This document shows, piece after piece, positions 22,344-25,693 of a DNA stretch of 25,693 nucleotides. The notes under the pieces were generated by a model. It worked only from the letters and a program-made list of their open reading frames with translations. It made no database searches and was not told where the DNA came from. The first letter of the stretch is position 1. The number at the start of each line of letters is the position of its first letter. This DNA is from CAIJNA01 sp964516815 (GTDB taxonomy: Bacteria > Campylobacterota > Campylobacteria > Campylobacterales > Arcobacteraceae): contig CAZEXK010000019.1 in assembly GCA_964516815.1 (NCBI GenBank), positions 1 through 25,693 of the forward strand. The letters run 5' to 3'. The position numbers were made by a program, and so were the translations under genes.

Positions 22344-22697
22344 TTATCTAAGTTCTTTAATTTTTGCAGCCTTACCTTTAAGTCCTCTAAGGAAATGTAA
22401 TTTAGCTCTTCTTACTCTACCTCTTCTTAGCACTTCAATAGATTTTAAACTATCTGAGTATAAAGGGAAAATTCTTTCAACACCAATTGAGTTTGCACCA
22501 ATTTTTCTAATAGTAAAAGTTCTAGAAACACCTTCACCTCTTAAAGCAATAACAATTCCTTCAAAATTTTGAACTCTAGTTTTAGTACCTTCTTTAATTT
22601 CAATACCAAGTTTTAGTGTATCCCCAGCTCTAAATTGTGGAGCTTCTTTTTGCTCTAACTGTGCAGATTCAAAAGCTGCTATGTATTTATTTTTCAT
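22344..22697 (-). CDS. rplS: 50S ribosomal protein L19
   Basis: A 117-residue ribosomal protein at the 30S-50S interface. Family segments are visible: F-R-A-G-D-T-L-K-L, V-Q-N-F-E-G-I-V-I-A-L-R-G-E-G, F-T-I-R-K-I-G-A-N-S-I-G-V-E-R-I-F-P-L-Y-S and R-R-G-R-V-R-R-A-K-L-H-F-L-R. It is preceded by GGGAAAG and lies 65 bp after trmD, the conserved trmD-rplS order. The spacer can fold into two hairpins. Confidence 0.97.
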   Translation of the reverse strand: MKNKYIAAFESAQLEQKEAPQFRAGDTLKLGIEIKEGTKTRVQNFEGIVIALRGEGVSRTFTIRKIGANSIGVERIFPLYSDSLKSIEVLRRGRVRRAKLHFLRGLKGKAAKIKELR

Positions 22698-22716
22698 TTC
22701 TTTCCCTTTTTATTTC

Positions 22717-22767
22717 GGGGTTGTTCTTCAACATTGCCCCATTTTAAGTCTTAAACTTATGTTTAAG
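22717..22767 (-). promoter_or_regulatory. Two hairpins in the trmD-rplS spacer (candidate L19 leader)
   Basis: On the minus strand, CTTAAAC-ATAA-GTTTAAG (22750-22767) forms a 7-bp stem that overlaps the trmD stop. It is followed at 22717-22740 by a GC-rich hairpin, with GGGG...CCCC outside and GTTG/CAAC around an AAGAA loop. GC-rich pairing stands out in this AT-rich DNA. The hairpin ends about 20 nt before the rplS ATG. It may modulate rplS translation. No T run follows, so it is not a terminator. Confidence 0.4.
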
Positions 22768-23446
22768 ATGGTCTATAGTATTTAGTTTTACATATAGATA
22801 GTTTTTTTTTCAAGTTGCGAATTTTAGCATGGTTTCCCTTTACATATTCTGAAGGTACTTTTGAACCATCATATTGCAAGGGTTTACTAAAAGATGGAGC
22901 TTCTAGCAAAGCATTATCAATTTGATTAAAATCGTTATAGCTTTCATCTTCTAAGGACTCAAAATTACCCAATACATCTTTAATATTTCTACTTATTGCA
23001 TCAGCCATAATTAAAGATGGTAACTCCCCACCTGTTAATATATAATCACCTACACTAAATACCTCATTGGCATATTTTTCAATTACTCTTTCATCAATAC
23101 CCTCATATCGTCCTGAAACAAAGATTATATTTTTTTTATTTGCTAAGCGTTTTGCATCATTTTGATTAAATGCTTTAGCAGCTGCTAGTGGAAAAATAAT
23201 ATATGCATCTTTGTATTTGTGTTTTATTGTATTTAGAGTATCATATAGTGGTTGAGGAAACATTAATTGACCAGCTCCACCTCCACATAATGTATCATCT
23301 ACTTTTTTATGTTTACTTTTAGTAAAATCTCTTGGATTATAAAAATCATAAGATATTAATTTTTTATCAATTGCTTTTTTTAAAATTGAATCTTTAAAGT
23401 AAAAGTCAATTAAATTTGGAAAAAGTGTTACAAATGAAAAATTCAT
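22763..23446 (-). CDS. trmD: tRNA (guanine-N1-)-methyltransferase TrmD
   Basis: A 227-residue SPOUT methyltransferase that makes m1G37 in tRNAs next to the anticodon, preventing frameshifting. The trefoil-knot signatures are visible: D-D-T-L-C-G-G-G-A-G-Q-L-M, F-V-S-G-R-Y-E-G-I-D-E-R-V and V-G-D-Y-I-L-T-G-G-E-L-P. The C-terminal domain has P-S-E-Y-V-K-G-N-H-A-K-I. Length is slightly short but normal for the group. The usual upstream partners rpsP and rimM are not here; trmD instead starts 29 bp from the divergent ilvA, with AAGGAT as ribosome site. Confidence 0.97.
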   Translation of the reverse strand: MNFSFVTLFPNLIDFYFKDSILKKAIDKKLISYDFYNPRDFTKSKHKKVDDTLCGGGAGQLMFPQPLYDTLNTIKHKYKDAYIIFPLAAAKAFNQNDAKRLANKKNIIFVSGRYEGIDERVIEKYANEVFSVGDYILTGGELPSLIMADAISRNIKDVLGNFESLEDESYNDFNQIDNALLEAPSFSKPLQYDGSKVPSEYVKGNHAKIRNLKKKLSICKTKYYRPS

Positions 23447-23463
23447 TTTAATCCTTAATTAGA

Positions 23464-23469
23464 TATAAT
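23464..23469 (+). promoter_or_regulatory. -10 box of ilvA directly before the start codon
   Basis: TATAAT ends 6 nt before the ilvA ATG at 23476, with no Shine-Dalgarno between. Transcription would begin at or next to the A of ATG, giving a leaderless mRNA. Confidence 0.55.
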
Positions 23470-23475
23470 TTCAAC

Positions 23476-24684
23476 ATGATAACATTAAAAGACATAGAAA
23501 ATGCAAAAACAAGACTTACTGGAATTGTCCACGATACTCCTCTAACTTTAGCACCAATACTAAGTAAAGAATTAGGTGCAAATATATATTTAAAAAAAGA
23601 AAATTTACAAATAACAGGTAGTTTTAAAATTAGAGGCTCATTTAACAAATTGTCAATATTAAGTAATGATGAGAAAAAACAAGGTATAGTTGCTGCAAGT
23701 GCTGGTAATCATGCACAAGGATTAGCATATAGTGCAAAACATTTTAATGTGGATGCTACAATTATTATGCCAGAAGCTACTCCTCTTATAAAAGTTTCAG
23801 GAGTAAAATCTCATGGAGCCAATGTAATTTTACATGGTAGTAATTATGATGAAGCTTATGAATATGCTATGAGATATACTAAAGAACATAATAAAATATT
23901 TATACATCCATTTGCAGATGATGAAATTATAGCAGGACAAGGTACATTAGCTTTAGAAATTTTAGAAAATTTACAAGAAATAGATATGTTTATTATACCA
24001 ATAGGTGGTGGAGGCTTAATTGCTGGAATGGCAACTGCAATTAAGCAATTACGACCGGATATCAAAGTTATAGGTGTAGTTGCTAGTGGTGCTAATGCTA
24101 TGAAATTATCATTTGATTGTAAAAGCATTCAAAAAGTTGAAAGTATAAAAACTATCGCTGATGGAATTGCTGTTAAAAAAGTAGTTCCTGTTATGTATGA
24201 TGATTATATATCAAAATTAGTAGATCAGATTGTAGAAGTAAGTGACAATGAAATAGCAAATGCGATTTTGTCATTATTGGAAAAACAAAAACTAATAGTT
24301 GAAGGTGCTGGAGCTACATCGCTTGCTGCTGTTATGCATAATAAAGTTGATATAAAAGGTAAAAATGTTGTTTTACCTTTAAGTGGTGGAAATATTGATG
24401 TTACTATGTTATCTTTGATAATAGAAAAAGGTTTAATAAAATCAAATAGAAAAATGACATTAATAATCACATTGTATGATAAACCAGGAGCATTAAAAAA
24501 CCTTACAAATATTTTTGAGCAAACAGATGCCAATATTGTGCAAATAGATTATGATAGAGATTCTGTATCGTTAGACTTTGGAGATGCTAATATTATTATT
24601 TCAATTGAAACAAAAGGAAGTGAGCATCAAAAGCTGATACAAGATAGCTTAGACGAATCTGGATATAGATATAAAAAGATTTAG
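23476..24684 (+). CDS. ilvA: Threonine dehydratase (threonine ammonia-lyase)
   Basis: A 402-residue PLP enzyme that converts threonine to 2-oxobutanoate, the first committed step of isoleucine synthesis. G-S-F-K51-I-R-G carries the PLP lysine, S-A-G-N-H-A-Q-G the substrate loop, and G-G-G-G-L-I-A-G the phosphate loop. The catalytic domain ends near residue 320 and a single ACT domain follows (L-I-I-T-L-Y-D-K-P-G-A-L near 330-342), as in the shorter IlvA/TdcB-like group with a possible isoleucine or valine response. The divergent neighbour is trmD. The start has no Shine-Dalgarno. Confidence 0.93.
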   Translation: MITLKDIENAKTRLTGIVHDTPLTLAPILSKELGANIYLKKENLQITGSFKIRGSFNKLSILSNDEKKQGIVAASAGNHAQGLAYSAKHFNVDATIIMPEATPLIKVSGVKSHGANVILHGSNYDEAYEYAMRYTKEHNKIFIHPFADDEIIAGQGTLALEILENLQEIDMFIIPIGGGGLIAGMATAIKQLRPDIKVIGVVASGANAMKLSFDCKSIQKVESIKTIADGIAVKKVVPVMYDDYISKLVDQIVEVSDNEIANAILSLLEKQKLIVEGAGATSLAAVMHNKVDIKGKNVVLPLSGGNIDVTMLSLIIEKGLIKSNRKMTLIITLYDKPGALKNLTNIFEQTDANIVQIDYDRDSVSLDFGDANIIISIETKGSEHQKLIQDSLDESGYRYKKI

Positions 24685-24691
24685 TTTTATC

Positions 24692-24708
24692 AGTTTTTTA
24701 TAAAAACT
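24692..24708 (+). terminator. Weak hairpin after ilvA
   Basis: AGTTTTT/AAAAACT, 7-bp stem with a 3-nt loop, 8 nt after the ilvA stop. There is no T run after it, so it is a possible but weak terminator. Confidence 0.25.
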
Positions 24709-24780
24709 ACACTAAAATGGCAAAATAAATTATCATAACATTATTGTTAGATAAAAGAATGAATAAAAGGGATTTATAAA

Positions 24781-25467
24781 ATGAGCGATAGATTATTTAC
24801 ATTTCTTGGTACTTTAGGTGGGCATGAGCAAACTTGGCTTATATTATCACATTTAGCACTAACGATTATTATAGTATTTTTAATTGCGAGACTTGCTGTT
24901 AAAAAAATTGAACTTGTACCAACTGGTTCACAAAATATACTTGAAGCATACTTAATTAGTGTAATTTCAATAGGAACTGATTCTATGGGTGAGAAAAATT
25001 CTAGAAAATTTTTACCATTAATAGCTACATTAGGTTTGGTTATATTTGTTGCAAATATGATGGGTATTATTCCTGGTTTTGAATCTGTTACAGGTAATAT
25101 CAATTTTACATTATCTTTAGCGATTATTGTATTTGTATATTATAATTATGTTGGATTTAAAGAAAATGGAGCTAAATCTTATTTAGGTCATATGATGGGT
25201 CCTGTACCTGCACTTGCTCCTTTAATGTTTCCAATTGAAATTTTATCTCATTTTTCAAGAATTATTTCATTAGCATTTAGGTTATTTGGATCAGTTAAGG
25301 GTGATGATATGTTTTTATTGGTATTACTTATGTTAGTTCCTTGGATAGCTCCATTACCTGGATTTTTCTTCTTATTTACATTTGGTATTTTACAAGCATT
25401 CATTTTTATGATACTTACATATGTATATATTGCTGGTTCTGTTATGATGAAAGAACAAGATCATTAA
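24781..25467 (+). CDS. atpB: F0F1 ATP synthase subunit a
   Basis: A 228-residue membrane subunit that forms the proton half-channels of F0. Five or so hydrophobic helices are visible. The conserved helix-4 segment reads L-S-H-F-S-R-I-I-S-L-A-F-R-L-F-G-S, with the essential Arg in F-R-L-F-G; the usual N/M after L-F-G is replaced by S-V-K-G-D-D. The C-terminal helix has F-I-F-M-I-L-T-Y-V-Y-I. AAAGGGA lies 10 nt before the ATG. The gene stands alone, with a strong terminator behind it, as in other Campylobacterota where atpB is separate from the main atp operon. Confidence 0.95.
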   Translation: MSDRLFTFLGTLGGHEQTWLILSHLALTIIIVFLIARLAVKKIELVPTGSQNILEAYLISVISIGTDSMGEKNSRKFLPLIATLGLVIFVANMMGIIPGFESVTGNINFTLSLAIIVFVYYNYVGFKENGAKSYLGHMMGPVPALAPLMFPIEILSHFSRIISLAFRLFGSVKGDDMFLLVLLMLVPWIAPLPGFFFLFTFGILQAFIFMILTYVYIAGSVMMKEQDH

Positions 25468-25485
25468 TCTAAAATAAATAAAAAT

Positions 25486-25518
25486 AAAAAGGAACTTCTA
25501 TTTGAAGTTCCTTTTTTT
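25486..25518. terminator. Strong terminator after atpB
   Basis: Perfect 8-bp stem GGAACTTC/GAAGTTCC with loop TATTT, flanked by AAAAA and TTTTTTT, starting 24 nt after the atpB stop. It is a classical Rho-independent terminator on the plus strand and is nearly symmetrical. Confidence 0.9.
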
Positions 25519-25693
25519 ATGCCATATATTTATGAGCTCAAGCTTATTATGAATACTTTTTATTTATTCAAAGATATAGTTTAGTTTGAGTTATACTTAA
25601 TAAAAAATAATATATTTATTGTTTGTATTCAAAATTAGTTAACAAGATGTTATAAATACAGTTTACTATAGTTTATATAAAATTTTTTATTAA

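Noticed and set aside
22324..22572. 82-codon plus-strand frame antisense to rplS
   Set aside because: It is a shadow of the ribosomal protein gene; no family features and no start signals.
24225..25103. Minus-strand frames antisense to ilvA and atpB
   Set aside because: Both regions are covered by recognised genes on the plus strand; the antisense products show no motifs.
25519..25693. Possible gene or RNA at the right edge
   Set aside because: No open frame with a start signal, no stable stem and no promoter-like box beyond general AT richness.

Overview
This AT-rich window looks like a chromosomal segment of a member of the Campylobacterota, most likely Arcobacter-like (Arcobacteraceae). 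That placement is an inference. It rests on the low GC content, A/T-ending codons, Campylobacterota-style versions of murG, bpt and a short threonyl-tRNA synthetase, and a complete PII signalling set (glnD, glnB, amtB) that free-living relatives of Campylobacter carry. The gene density is high, with short spacers and many overlapping starts and stops. No rRNA, tRNA, CRISPR array, insertion sequence or prophage was recognised. A run of 100 N at 18371-18470 is an assembly gap.

Layout. 1-140 is the 3' tail of an HxlR-type regulator. 143-2556 (minus strand) is bpt-murG-NYN nuclease, an overlapping run. 2614-5198 (plus) is glnD, preceded by a 13-codon leader ORF that ends inside the glnD start codon. 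10633 down to 5219 (minus) is a nitrogen-linked block: a degenerate NtrC-like AAA+ regulator, a PAS pseudo-kinase, then amtB-glnB-tonB-exbB-exbD and a DUF1338 enzyme. The same 17-bp palindrome, TGTATATTAAATATACA, occurs in the promoter region of the regulator pair and again just upstream of amtB. This is the most interesting part of the window. 10826-13306 (plus) holds a periplasmic cyclophilin and an ankyrin-repeat protein. 14071-13330 (minus) is ruvX-acpS. 14141-17959 (plus) is argH, thrS and infC. 17996-18638 (plus) is a lipoprotein broken by the gap. 18737-20564 (plus) is leuC-mobA. 21190-20561 (minus) is a LysE-type exporter. 22278-21286 (minus) is a PLP-dependent ACC deaminase/D-cysteine desulfhydrase-like gene followed by a 41-codon remnant of a thiamine-binding-type (DUF77) gene. 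23446-22344 (minus) is trmD-rplS. 23476-24684 (plus) is ilvA and 24781-25467 (plus) is atpB, followed by a strong terminator. 25519-25693 shows no recognisable gene.

How the genes fit together. GlnD would uridylylate GlnB at Tyr51 according to glutamine level, and GlnB would gate AmtB. The TonB-ExbB-ExbD energiser is translationally linked to glnB, so an outer-membrane uptake step may be co-expressed with ammonium uptake. The regulator pair upstream has the architecture of NtrB/NtrC but lacks the parts needed for phosphotransfer and sigma-54 activation, so it probably works as a sigma-70 operator-binding regulator. Most of the remaining genes are housekeeping: amino-acid biosynthesis (argH, leuC, ilvA), translation (thrS, infC, rplS, trmD), cell wall (murG), lipid (acpS) and energy (atpB). 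Several genes (bpt, ruvX, ilvA) have a TATAAT box only 5-6 nt before the start codon and no Shine-Dalgarno sequence, which suggests leaderless mRNAs.
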